Below the pieces are notes generated by a model, which ran no database searches, had not been told where the DNA came from, and worked only from the letters and a program-made list of their open reading frames with translations. The position numbers were made by a program, and so were the translations under genes. A DNA stretch of 64,000 nucleotides from Effrenium voratum (lineage: Eukaryota; Sar; Dinophyceae; Suessiales; Symbiodiniaceae): positions 452,501-516,500 of the forward strand of contig CAUJNA010003321.1 in the NCBI GenBank assembly GCA_963377175.1. Direction: 5' to 3'. Shown here piece after piece: positions 11,472-22,200 of the stretch. Position 1 is the first letter of the stretch; every line of letters starts with the position of its first letter.

Positions 11472-12256
11472 ATGGGGCGCCGATTCATTCCTTTCCTGTG
11501 GGCACTGGGCGTCTGGGTTCTCGCCCTCGCCTGTGGCGCCCCTGAGGCATGGGGGCCACCGGCGGCTTCCAGCGGTTTTTGCAGCATCACGCCAAGCACG
11601 CGGAGCCCGGGGGCGCGGAGCTTAGGAGTTTGGAGCTTGGCGGATCCCTTCAGCTTCCAGATGCTGAAATGAATATGTTTAACTTTATTATTATGATAAT
11701 TAGTACTGTTATTATTATGCTATGTTCCCTTGTTTGTTTTAAAGGGAATCTATCGCTGCTGAGGCAAATGGAAGTGAGCCATCAGCAATTGACCTTGGGT
11801 TGGTAGGGATGGCCATCAACCTGGGAAAATCAGGAATTTACACAGCGTAAGGGGTTTGTAGGGGTGTCTAGATTTGAGGGGGATCGGACTTGAGTATTTC
11901 TTCGTTTGCGACCCATGTGGGTATGATTTCCCAGACAGGGATCGTCCTTGATGTGTGGCAATGCGGAGCAGCATGCAGGACAAGCAGAGTCAGAACCATT
12001 GAATCGTTGCTGGCACTGAACTCAGCACTTGACAATGTTACCCAAACCTGTGGTGCATTTGGAGGGGATGTGCCCTTCCGGCAGAAGGGTACCCATTTTG
12101 TCCCCATGGCCCCTGGCCAGGTTTCTTCTACGGCAAGTGGACAGGGACCATCAACATTCTCCAGAGGGGCAAGTACATCTTTGATCTCGACCTGGGCTTC
12201 GACACCGCTAGTTCCATCAAGATTGACGGCAAGGACGGATCATCTGCGGGAAGGAG
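11472..12256 (+). CDS. Probable secreted protein with PA14-like exon (partial gene model)
   Basis: The ATG at 11472 opens MGRRFIPFLWALGVWVLAL followed by ACGAPEA, a good signal peptide with a cleavage-type site, so the product is likely secreted or surface-bound. After an H element at 11654-11773 a frame at about 11890-12110 contains CGAACRTSRVRTIESLLALN. The strongest exon is 12121-12256: acceptor CTGGCCAG, then FFYGKWTGTINILQRGKYIF and a segment ending SIKIDGKDG, with a donor at GGAG|GTACTT. The WTG...G.Y.F...IDG pattern matches PA14-like beta-barrel domains, which bind carbohydrate in many extracellular proteins. Joining of these parts into one gene is my inference; the middle exon frames are uncertain. 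Confidence 0.45.
11654..11773 (+). mobile_element. Family H element
   Basis: Left end TTCCAGATGCTGAAATGAATATG, right end GAGGCAAATGGAA, which are imperfect inverted repeats. It carries the H core TTTTAAAGGGAATCTATC preceded by TTCCCTTGTT. Confidence 0.6.
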
Positions 12257-12835
12257 GTACTTTGAGATAAGATACACATGGGTAACCATGGGTAGGGGAT
12301 GGTAGGGGTCAAAATTTAACCCACCAGGGGACCTGGTTTTAGTCCATGTTTGCATTTGCCAGGGTTCCGTGGGCGTCTTTTTGGGAGGGTACCCTTCTTG
12401 GTGGTTTTACAGGGAGACCAAAAGGAAGCCGTTGCGCCGTTTTGCGGTGTCCCTTAAAAACGAAACAGCAACCCACACGTCCCTTGGTGTCCCTGAAGGG
12501 GAGTAAACCCGGTCACTGGGTTACCAGTAGAGCCGGCTGCGCTGCTTGGAAGGTTCGAAATATGGCTGTGCGTCAAAGATAGGTGCTGAAAATGGAACCC
12601 TGGTAAATGGAAGCATGGACTAAAATATGCGTTTCATATCCTGGTGGCTTAATTGTGACCCATACCCATATAGCAACTAGAGTTCCACCTTGTTTTTTTT
12701 GATTTGGTAAGCTTCCCTCTACCAGTGAGATACCACCAGTTCCGAAATATACGAGTTTTTGATTTGGTAAACCTCCCTCCTTTTTCAACTGGGTGTGTTT
12801 GTTTTGAGAAATCCGTTTTGCGGGGCTTCTATTAA

Positions 12836-12965
12836 GTGACAAGATGGACGACGCCTTGCGTCGACGTCGAAGGAGCTACTGACTTTCGGCCAGTGCCGGG
12901 CTGCCAAGGAGCGATTCCGCGGTTCGATTCGCAGAATTTGTTCGAGGTGCCGGAAGTGACGGGTG
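12836..12965 (+). CDS. Candidate exon, unrecognised
   Basis: A GC-richer frame reads CVDVEGATDFRPVPGCQG and DSQNLFEVPEVTGGWF. It could continue the upstream secreted gene, but no link is visible. An H element starts about 45 bp downstream. Confidence 0.35.
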
Positions 12966-13008
12966 GGTGGTTTCGCAATTTAAAGCGAACCAACATCCCA
13001 TGGTCCAC

Positions 13009-13118
13009 ATCCATTTGCTTAAGAGCATTTGTTATTTTCCCTTGATGATTTTAAAGGCAATCTATCACTAATTACTGGAAATATGTTTATTTTTCCAGGG
13101 GGCTTGTGCAAATGGAAA
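13009..13118 (+). mobile_element. Family H element
   Basis: CATCCATTTGCTTAAG on the left and CTTGTGCAAATGGAAATC on the right form inverted repeats. Core: TTTTAAAGGCAATCTATCAC and TTTTTCCAGGGGGC. Confidence 0.65.
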
Positions 13119-13231
13119 TCCCAAATCCCCGTGGTACTGTCCAAGCAGCAGCGGCTGGGGTGCTGGAAGGGATGCCTTCAATCTTTTTTCCTGCCCTGGA
13201 GGTTTCAGGTTGAAGATGTTTCCATACCGAT

Positions 13232-13425
13232 GATAAATTCGTGTGTGTGTGTGTGTGTGTCTATGTGTGTCTATGTGTGTCTATGTGTGTCTATGTGTGT
13301 CTATGTGTGTCTATGTGTGTCTATGTGTGTCTATGTGTGTCTATGTGTGTCTATGTGTGTCTGTGTGTGTCTGTGTGTGTTTATGTGTGTTGTGTGTGTG
13401 TGTTGTGTGTTTTGTGTGTGTGAGG
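13232..13425. repeat. GTGTGTCTAT decanucleotide tandem repeat
   Basis: About ten near-identical 10-bp units flanked by GT runs. Frames here encode CVCLCV-type repeats and are not genes. Confidence 0.95.
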
Positions 13426-13959
13426 CGTTGTTTCAGCCTATCTGCACTTGAATTTGGCATGTGATCAACACTTTGCGCTTGCGCAAGCTCGTCTCATCAC
13501 CAGTCAAACCAACACTTTCTGCTGGACGATCCTTTGTGCTCTTTGGAGGTTTTTGCCACCTCCAGGCAGAATGGCTGACACCTGTGCCAGTACGGCAGTA
13601 TGCTGATAGCTCATTATTTGCAAGACTCATCTGCAGTGGATCCAAGTGACCCTTACAGGTAACCAACCAATTTTCCGGTCGGTGTTTTTCGCAAGGGGGC
13701 ATGATAGGGATCCCAGACAACCTGCTGCTCACTGGCCCCTGTCGGCCATGGCTCAAAACCAATGGGATCCCATTTTGGGGTTTTCGGTGCACCACCCATT
13801 TTAGGACCTATTTGTGTTGGGATTGGGTTTGAATCGGATGTTCACTGTGGGTACGGGGTTTTGAATCACAGCCATATGTATTGAAGAGGTGAATTCCAAG
13901 TGTATTGTAAGCAGTCGTTGCCGAAGGTGGGGTACGATTTGGGTTTTGACCCATGGCCA

Positions 13960-14105
13960 TTTTCTGTCAACAAATTCCTCGAGGAGGAGTTCGCCTGCAG
14001 CCTCAAGCGCTGCCTGTGGAAGGACGCCTGCGTACCGCCAGGCCGGAGGTGTAAACCGGGGACACCGTTCGGTGCTTGGGCGATGGCCCACCCCTGGGTT
14101 TGAGT
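13960..14105 (+). CDS. Candidate Cys-containing exon, unrecognised
   Basis: One frame reads NKFLEEEFACSLKRCLWKDA and CVPPGRRCKPG, with five cysteines in about 30 residues, and ends at TGA 14101. A D element begins 15 bp downstream. No family recognised. Confidence 0.35.
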
Positions 14106-14115
14106 CGACCTTTGG

Positions 14116-14233
14116 CAGGGCTCCTTCAAAGATACATTTTGCAACCATTTGAAACATGTTGCTTTTTCCAGCAAAATAAAGGGACACCACCATTTACAAG
14201 GCAATGTTCAGGTGTATAATGTAAGGATCCCTG
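14116..14233 (+). mobile_element. Family D element with 5-bp target duplication
   Basis: Ends CAGGGCTCCTT and AAGGATCCCTG are inverted repeats with one mismatch. TTTGG is duplicated at 14111-14115 and 14234-14238. Full-length D copy of 118 bp, with GAAACATGTTGC and AGGTGTATAATG inside. Confidence 0.85.
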
Positions 14234-14412
14234 TTTGGGGGTGAGCAACTTGCTGGTTCTCAGCTACGAGTTGGCTTGATGTTGCGGTTTTCTTCTATTT
14301 TCACCCCGCTTGTGCGTGTTTGTGTGTGTGTGTGTCGGTCGGGATGTCTGGCCTCGATCCGCCCTTCTCACTCCAGAGTTTCTGGACTGTACACTCGGGA
14401 AGATGATTTTAG

Positions 14413-14870
14413 TGGCAAGCCTTTGCTGCAGCGTCTTCAGGACTTGGTGGTTCCTACCCATCCGCTTAGCTTTGTAGATCTTTTTGGGTTTTGGTGGTCG
14501 GATTTCCGAATTTCACCCACTAACAGTTCATCAAGCTTTTCGCGGATCTGAAAACGGGGCCCAGAGGATTGTACCTGTGGGCATGTGCCTATGATGAAAT
14601 ATCTCAATCACTCTGCAAGCTGCGCAAGCGAAAATTGGACCATCCACTGAGCCAAGAGGATCTTGAGGCAAATAACCCGCACTTCGCCGCGGCCCTGCGG
14701 CGAGCCAAGCCACCATGGTCCCTTTCAGAGAAAAATGGTGTCCGAACCAGGAGACTCTGGGACGGCACTTGGTATTTCATGTGGAAAGATCCATGCAATG
14801 CACGGACAACGAGTCTGATTCGCAAAGCAAGAAGCCCTGGGCGAGATGGGTTTTGTGACTCCTATCGATA
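14413..14870 (+). CDS. Two-exon candidate split by an E element
   Basis: After an acceptor GATTTTAG, exon 14413-14440 reads WQAFAAASS. Removing 14441-14566 (starts GACTTGG, ends CCCAGAG) joins it in frame to GLYLWACAYDEISQSL, then KLRKRKLDHPLSQEDLEANN and WDGTWYFMWKDPCNAR. The second exon is open for over 150 codons from 14567. No domain recognised; the 3' border is unclear. The intron is an E element plus one copy of its AGGA duplication. Confidence 0.45.
14443..14564 (+). mobile_element. Family E element with 4-bp target duplication
   Basis: Starts CTTGGTGGTTCC, ends GATCTGAAAACGGGGCCCAG. AGGA is duplicated at 14439-14442 and 14565-14568. With one register choice the removed segment begins GA and ends AG, as in dinoflagellate GA-AG introns. 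Confidence 0.75.
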
Positions 14871-15423
14871 TACCAACCTGCCCCTAGGCCCAAGATACGT
14901 ACACTTTCGAGCTAATGCTAAACGAGGGGACTCGCATTGGCAACCGAGGGCCGTTTGTAAATCATGCTGGCGCCTTATGTGCGTGTGGATTGCGGGCGCG
15001 GGAAGGGCGTGGTCAACAGTTGGCTCACGGGTCTTCAGTTTGCTTCAGATCCGTCTCTGAAGTTGTGGGCTGAAGGTACTTCATCCTTACCGGTTCCGCA
15101 AGGATTTGGTTTTCCGAGTGGCTTCCCCAAAAGGGATCATGGAAAATCGGATTGGCCAAGAATCCATTTTGAACAGCCCAGCTTGACCCTTCCTTTTTTT
15201 CCCCAACTGTTGAAAGCTTTGGGGTCTCAGCCCAGATAGGCTCCGGGGTGGTCCGGGGCGGCCCTGAGGTAAGGTTCCACGAGGGTTCCACCAGGGTTCC
15301 ACCAGAGTTCCACGAGGTTCTGCGAGGGCTGTGGGGTGGTGCAAGCACTAAAAAGAGCACCGCATGCTGTTGGGGATATCACCTGAGCTTATTTTTCTTC
15401 AACCCATTGCCATCGCCTTGCAG

Positions 15424-15650
15424 GTGGTGCGTCGAGTGCCCCGGCCGCGTCGCCGGGGCCAGCCCCGGGGCTTGCACCGGCGCCGGCGCTGGCGGCGTCG
15501 CCGGAGGCGCCGCAGGCGCCGCAGGCGCCGGAGGCGGAGGCGCCGCGCCTGGCGTGGCCGCGGCTGGTGCCGGAGCGGCGCTCCGACGTCATGAGCCGCG
15601 AGGCTGCAGAAGGTTTCGGATCCGCAAACTTGCAGCGACAAGTCGGGAAG
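15424..15650 (+). CDS. Ala/Pro-rich candidate exon
   Basis: Acceptor CGCCTTGCAG, donor GGGAAG|GTGGGA. The frame after the acceptor gives a Pro/Ala-rich linker (PGLAPAPALAASPEAPQAP..) followed by WPRLVPERRSDVMSREAAEG, a more complex tail. Similar linkers occur at 17195-17356 and 18004-18159, so the three may be exons of one gene. Other frames read poly-Arg or poly-Gly and are less likely. Confidence 0.45.
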
Positions 15651-15994
15651 GTGGGAGTGAACCGGTTGTGGGGATGCCCTGAAAGGAAGCCACCATGGTT
15701 TATAAGGGTCATTCCATTTCTCATTCCTTGCTGACAACCGGCAAATAAATGCCAAGACATGCATTAGATTCCTTGAGGTATCGAACCATATCGAACCCAC
15801 CACTGGATCTACAAGACTTGGCAGACACCCTGGGCAGTTTGAATAAAAGCTCGACGGATCCCACTGGTTTAGATTGGTTTTCTGCCGTCCATTTGCCACA
15901 GAAACCCGCCCACTTTTCACCAGGGCCACCTTCTTGCCGCTGAAGCCGGAACCGGCCGTTTCGGAGAGGTTAACCGGTTTCAGAGACCTTTTTT

Positions 15995-16112
15995 CTTCCC
16001 CAGAATTGGCTCCCCTTTTTTTTTGGGGGGGGGGCTTTTTTTGGGGTCCCTTTGTTTTCCACTAACCAGGCAAAAAATATATTTTTTTGCTGGGCTCCTA
16101 ATTCCAGCCTAG
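15995..16112 (+). mobile_element. Family B element
   Basis: CTTCCCCAGAATTGGCTCCC to CTAATTCCAGCCTAG. TTTT at 15991-15994 and 16113-16116 fits the 4-bp duplication of this family, though it lies in a T-rich context. Confidence 0.75.
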
Positions 16113-16247
16113 TTTTTGAAAAATGCGGCAGCTGCCTGGAGAGAGTTTCACGACCGAAAAGCTTTCAAGATGCGCGAGACTGACTGCTTACCGGCAAGCA
16201 TCGTTGCGTGCGTTCCCTTGCGCGCAAAAAAACTCGAGACCAACCTC

Positions 16248-16357
16248 CCTAAGCGTCATGACCCCTCCAGACCCCCTCAAGCCCTCCAATGGAGAACTTC
16301 GACCAATTCCTCAAGACCCCTCAACAACCCATTTGGAGGGCCCAAAAACAGTCGGGA
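16248..16357 (+). mobile_element. Family G element
   Basis: Starts CCTAAGCGTCATGACCCCTC and ends near CAGTCGGGATCC. Shares CATTTGGAGGGCCCAAAAAC with the other G copies. The right inverted repeat is decayed. Confidence 0.65.
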
Positions 16358-17079
16358 TCCAAATAGTTGGTGTTAAGTCTTCAACCTCAACAAAAAATCC
16401 GATCCAGACGTACTTTGGTGGTCAGTGCCCAGAGGGCATTTCGCTCCGGCGAACGATCCAGTGCCAAGAGTTGCAGCATTGTTCTGGTCCCTTTTTCATG
16501 GATGTAACGAGCTCATTTGTTTATTTCGCGCTCACGATGAAGGTCCTTTTACTGGTGGATTCCTTCATTAGTGGTTTATGAGTTATACGCAGTTTGCCCA
16601 AATTCCAGGACACTTCCTGCCTGACAGCAGGACACAGTCGACTGATTCTGCCCACCGGGGGTGGGGTTCTGGGTCGAACTTGGACTTGCGAATACTTAGT
16701 CAATATTCCCAGTACTTAATTTAGTTTTGCTCCCAAACTTGTTTTTGCCACTAACTAAAATCTCTGCGATTTGGGATTTGTCGCCCTTGAAAGAATGGGG
16801 GAGTTGCCCCTAGATGTATGTGCTCGTTTTCGATTCTCGAGGGTGCCCTTATAAGGTTGATTCAATATTGGACCCTGTTTAATACCTGGGGCTCATAGAA
16901 ATGTTAAGTCCTAAGTCAGGATCCTGGGACTGTTTTGGGGTCCTCAAAAAATCGAACGCGCTTTTCACCCCTTAGTCCACTCGATCGAAAGTGAGGCTGA
17001 TTGAAAAGACTGGTTGAAAGTTTGACGCGGCATGGATCCTGTCCAGGGATCCTTCCAAACAGAGAAATCAGCTGCTCCC

Positions 17080-17183
17080 CTAGGCCCCCCCAGTGGTGCC
17101 CTTGTACCCTTTTTTTGGGGGGAGGCTACCAAAATAAACAGAAGAAAGTTGGTACCCTTATTCTAACTTCTCTACTGGACCTC
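17080..17183 (+). mobile_element. Family A element, 3' end shortened
   Basis: CCTAGGCCCCCCCAGTGGTG to TCTACTGGACCTCG. The usual GGAGGACC end is reduced to GGACC. Confidence 0.75.
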
Positions 17184-17194
17184 GTTTTTTTTAG

Positions 17195-17356
17195 AGAACC
17201 AAATCGCACGGAACTGGCTCGAGCATCGACTAGGCCCCTGGCACGGCGCGGCCCTGATGCAATCCCCCGCCCTGGCGCCCTCGCCCATGCCGGACTTGCC
17301 GAGCTCGCCGGCGCCGGCGGGTCCGGCGCCGGCCGGCGCGCCCGCCAGCGCCGCGG
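17195..17356 (+). CDS. Ala/Pro-rich candidate exon
   Basis: Follows GTTTTTTTTAG just after an A element. Frame reads ENQIARNWLEHRLGPWHGAA, then LMQSPALAPSPMPDLPSSP and an Ala/Pro tail before TGA. See 15424-15650 for the related linker. Confidence 0.4.
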
Positions 17357-18003
17357 CTAACTGAGATCCTAGACACCTCGTGCACTGTTTTTTCTTAAAG
17401 AGAATATTACAACAAGTCATAGCCGGGGTTGCACCTTATTTTACTTCATGTTTGTTTTTAAATGGTATTGGATGTTGAGACTTTAACTTGTTTTAAACAT
17501 GAATGCATTGAACCCACACAAAGCTATTGTTTTGCAGAGGGGCCAACCGCAACCTAGTTGCTTTCTTCTTCTTTGGAAGGAGGATTTGTGGCAGTTGTGT
17601 GGTCTGAATGGACCAGACGTAGTGCGTGGCCTACTGCTTTGGACATGCTGTTGGAATTGTATCGGATTCGAATTTGTTGATACGATCCGTATGTTCCATT
17701 ACATGTCTGGGGGTAGGAGCGTGGGCGGAGTGGAAACCATCTTAGAACAAAGTAAGTTATCACCTGTGCGCAGTCTTGGCGGGGTATCAATGAAGCTGTC
17801 CAAGGGTTATCCCAGTCAGTGACCTAATATCCCCTCAAGCCACTTGCCGGGCTGACTTCCACAAGGGCAAGACAGCGGGTTTTGCTCAATTTTGGGACAC
17901 CAGACACCAGCCAAATCGAAATGGCCAAGGTTTGCATAGATACCCATACACATACGCATACACGTATGTATACACACTTATACATCCTGCCGAGGTCCCC
18001 CCA
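17357..18003. other. No supported gene
   Basis: Open frames at 17499-17822 have no recognisable domain or clear splice borders. A short alternating CATACA stretch lies at 17940-17980. Confidence 0.3.
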
Positions 18004-18159
18004 TGGCCGCACCGGCGCCCGTTCCGGCGCCTGCCTTGGCCGCAACGCCCCCAGCGCCCGCGCCGGCGCCGGTGCCCCTCGACTCGCCGGCGCCCAGCCC
18101 CGCGACGGCGCCGGCGCCGGCGCCGGAGCTGCCGCCGGCGTTTGAGGCGCGGAGCCGTA
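18004..18159 (+). CDS. Ala/Pro-rich candidate exon
   Basis: Frame from ATG 18009 reads MAAPAPVPAPALAATPP.. and ends PPAFEARSR at a donor CGTAG|GTGAAG. An A element lies in the putative intron before the next candidate exon at 18391. Confidence 0.4.
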
Positions 18160-18278
18160 GGTGAAGAAGCCATCCCCTTGGCCTTTTAGCCTTTTAGTGC
18201 CCAGTGGTAGTTTCCAGGTAAACTAAAAGTTAGGTTGTTGTTTTTTTGGCGGGGGATCTGAGAGTTTAGCATTTTTCA

Positions 18279-18390
18279 CCAGTAGTTCCCTTTCTCACCC
18301 TTTCTTGGGGGGGAGGTTTCCAGACACTAAAGTAGACTACAGAAAAAGGTTGGTACCAACTTATTCTATCCTCTCTACTGGAGGACCTAG
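18279..18390 (+). mobile_element. Family A element, 5' end decayed
   Basis: Begins CCAGTAGTTCCCTTTCTC, ends CTACTGGAGGACCTAG. The left CTAGGTCC is lost. An exon-like frame starts right after the final CCTAG. Confidence 0.7.
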
Positions 18391-18545
18391 CTGGTATCCA
18401 CAGATCCACGGATCTACCTGGGTAAGAACGGCGTTTTGGACAAAGGGAACAACGACGGCTTCTTGGAGCCTTGGGATTTGGGGCATGGGAGAAGCAGGCG
18501 CTTGTTGGGAGGTGGTGGTTTCAGGAATGTTCTAGTTCACCGGTG
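18391..18545 (+). CDS. Candidate exon directly after an A element
   Basis: In frame from 18391: LVSTDPRIYLGKNGVLDKG, then NNDGFLEPWDLGHGRS. Strongly protein-like. The CCTAG end of the A element would be the acceptor. It may belong with the Ala/Pro-rich exons upstream. No family recognised; the 3' border is not fixed. Confidence 0.45.
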
Positions 18546-19297
18546 CAATGATTGCCAGACTTCAGTCACTTTCAGTTTGCCCTTTTGCCCTTTTGCCCTT
18601 TTGCTTTTCCTGGAGTTTGTGGTTAACCTGAAAAGGTCACTTTAGGGGGCGAAGGCCGGCCAAGAGGGAGCTGCGGCAATGAGCAGATCTGGCCTCACGT
18701 TCCTTACCAAAGCTTGGTTCCTGTGAAGGGCTTTCCATTGGTCCAGAAGTAGAAACAGGACAGTGTTGTCACTTTAGAGGGGATTCTCTCGGCAGAGAAA
18801 ATGGACTATCCGAAGCTTCGCTGCTGGGAAACCAACGCAAGCAGAGCATACGTCCTTGTGTCTGTGTGTGTGTGTCTGTGTCTCTGTGTGTCTGTGTCTG
18901 TGTGTGGTTTTCGGGGTTTTGGGGAAACGAACCACGAGCTCTTCACCAAGCACCTCGCTTGAGAAGGGAGCGCTTCGCTTCCCTCGAGCCGGGGGTTTGG
19001 GGGCTTGGCTTTGGAGCCGGGTGAATCGGAGGGCCCTTCTCCAGGCTCGACGCGGGTCTTTTCGCGGGGTTGCCCGAGGCAACTGGTGCCAAAAAAGGCC
19101 CAAGAAGGCCCAGTCTTAAGAGCAGCTTGATGATCGGAGCTCTTTTTCGTGGCTATTTATTGCAGTCGTTCATTTAGATCATTCAAAACGTAGGACTCGC
19201 ATGACGTACTCCCCTAAACGAGAATCTCCAGCATGTTTGCAGCGCAGAAGTTTCGGCTGAAACGTATTGCGGCTTTTGTCGCTGAAACGTGCGGCTT
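18546..19297. other. No supported gene; short TG run
   Basis: TG-rich microsatellite at about 18857-18907. The rest may be 5' flank of the gene starting at 19298. No clear promoter motif; dinoflagellate promoters lack reliable consensus sequences. Confidence 0.35.
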
Positions 19298-22200
19298 ATG
19301 TCGCTGGAGTTGGAGATCGCTTGCCTGAACGGCGATGTCCTGGAACTCCTCGTGGATGGCTCTTGGACGGTTGATCAGCTGAAGGAGGAAATCCAAAAGC
19401 GAACCGCCCTGGAGGCCATCGAGCAGCAGCTCGTCACTTTGCCAGAATTAGTCTTTTTCTTTTCTTTTTTTGTTTTTTGGGATCCCCTTTGTTTTCCACC
19501 AACCAGGCAAAAAATCCCGTGTTTTTTTTGGCTGGGGTCCTAGTTCCAGCCAAGGTCATGGGGACGACAGTGCTGGCCTCCAGCGATAAGAGCCTGGAGA
19601 GCCTCATAGAAGAGAGAGCCAGCCTGGTTTTGCTGCGCCGGGATCCCGTGTCTTCGTCCAATCCAGCTATTTGAGCCGTTTGCGGTTTTTCGCTGCCTGG
19701 GCCGGTGTCCCGCTTTGCTTCTGACTTCCCCTTGGTTGCCATTTCACTGGCAACGGCGAAAGATACTTTTGAGTCTGAGGTGCTGCTCAAGTGGCTCGAC
19801 TGGGTGGGCCGTGGTCGAGCGCCATACGCGGACACGCCCGAGTACTTGCGGGGCGACCGGGATCTGCTGTACGCTGCGCTGAGGAAGGACCGCGACCGCC
19901 CGGTCTTGAGACACGCCGATCCGGAGCTCAGGAACGACCGCGAGGTCGGTGCCCCAAAGTGCTTGAGCCTGCGGTTTCGGTGTTGCGCGTCAGGAACCCC
20001 TTACATGGGGGTTGATCAATATTCCTGGCTGCAAAATGACCATGGTAACCTTTGCCATGTGGTGAAAGTCATTTCTTTTTTTTCCGCTGTGGTCACCCCA
20101 TGTTTATCGGACCTTTTGATCAACCCCCATTTCCGGCCCGCGATCTCGCGGGGACACGTCCAAGGGGGTGTTTTGCCAAGTTCGCGAGGTGCAACACAGG
20201 GTTTTCAAGTCCAGCTGGTGCGTAAGAGGAGTTGACCCTGGAGCCACATGGAGTCCCCTTCAAAGGAAAATGGTTGGTCATTCCCCCAAAGGGGTCATGA
20301 TCCCATGTTTAAAAGGTAGCGGTCCACGGGTGTTCGTCTCAGGTAGCGGTCCACGAAGAAAAACCCCACGGGAGCTCCAGCGAGTTTGCTTCCTCAGAAT
20401 TGGCTCCCCTTTTAGATGTTTTTGCTTTTTTGGGGTCCCCTTTGTTTTCCACTAACCAGGCAAACACATGACGTTTTTTGCCGGGGTCCGAATTCCAGCG
20501 AGTTTGCAGGTCTTGGAGTTTGCGGTGACCCGGGACGGCCGCTCCCTGCAGTGCGCGCCGGCAGAGCTGCAGCTGGAGGAAGCTTTGGCTCTGGCGGCGG
20601 TGGCGGGGTCTAGAAACCCGCTGCCCTTTGACGAGTTGCATCTGGAGGGGTCTGAACAAAATGTAACCCCTGGCCACCTTAAAAAAAACCCAAAGGCCGT
20701 GTTTTGTGTTTCTTTCATGTTTTTTCCTTATGTTTGTTTATGTTTGTTTATTTAGGCGCCCTGGCCAGGACCTCCGAAGGAACGTGGAGTTTTGCTGTAA
20801 GGCCGTAAGCCAGGACGGCTGTCTCTGGCATCATCTGGGAGCCGCAATGAAGGTGCAGAGGGACGTGGCGATATCGGCCCTGCAGGCCACGGCGAATACA
20901 AACGTTCTGGCGGGACTGCCAAGTGAGTTACAGGCGGATGCCGAGATTGTCAGCCTCGCAGTGAAGAAGAACGGTGTCTTGGTGCTGCATTATTTCCCGG
21001 GTTTTTTAGGGGGTTTTGCGGCAGTTTCCACCCAACCTGCCAACATGTCATGGTCACTCTCAGCGCAAGAAACGAAAACTGCCCAGGTGTGATGTTGCAG
21101 CACGCAGCGCAGGAACTTCGGGCAGACAAGGACAGGCGCATGTACCTTCACGGACCTCCCAGAGTTGCCTAGGTCCCCCAGCAGTGCCCTTTCTCACCCC
21201 TTTTTTGGTTGGGAGGGTTCCCCTGGTAAAATAGACTACAGACAAAAGGGTACCCTCATTCTAACCTCTCTACTGGAGGACCCAGCTGCAGCTTCATTCA
21301 ATTTCCCTGCTCTTGGCGGTTCCCGTCCGGTTCCTTAGGCGTTTGGTGGGGGTGTCCGAATTTAACCCACTGAAAGTTGAACTTTGATCAGGGGATCTGA
21401 AGACCGCCCAGTGGTGAATTTCAACTTGCCTGTCGGGCGGCAACAGTGGGTTTGATTCCCACTTGTGTGATAGCGCTTGCGCCTCCATTTTATGATTTAA
21501 GTAGAGAGTTCGTCATTTTTGCATTTGGGTGCGTCCTTTTCTAGGGATCCCCCCCAAAACAAAAGCGTGGTTGTCCTTTTGGTACCTCAGAATTTGTTGC
21601 AACCCTAGGACATTGTCTTCGAAGCAGTCAGCCAGTCTGGCCGCGCCCTGCGCTTCGCGCACCCTGACTTCTTGAGCGATGCAGAGATTGTCCATGCAGC
21701 AGTCACTCCATTTGCGTGGCACCTTTTTTCTTTGGGAGATTTCCTCTTAATTCAGAAAGAAATGAAGGGTCTCCCCTGTAACAACCCCAACATGGAAGGA
21801 TGCCTGGAACTCCGTTCGAACTTCCATCTTTCCTTTTGCAGGGACGACTAGAACATGGCATTGAGGGACCGGTCAGATTTTTTTCTTGGTGGTTCAAACC
21901 TCAGGGTAGGCGGATTTTTTTTTCCGAAAATCTGGGCGGAGGTGAAGACTCACCCTTGCGCGCTGAAGATCGCCGCCGAGGCGCTGAGAAACGATCGGCG
22001 GATCGTCGCGGCAGCGGTGGGGGGGCCCTCGGGCTCCACTGCCTTGGAATACGCCTCAGAGGAGCTGAAGGCGGACACCGACTTAGTACTGGCTGCGGCA
22101 AAGACACTTTGGCGCATTTTGCCAGGGGATGTTAGGACTTTAACTTTTTGCCAACTAATGGGTTGTCCGAATTAAACCGCTAAAAGTTGAACTTTTAGCA

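Noticed and set aside
15389..15929. Minus-strand Arg/Ala-rich frames
   Set aside because: GC-rich shadow of the Ala/Pro exon; the plus frame has matching AG and GT borders.
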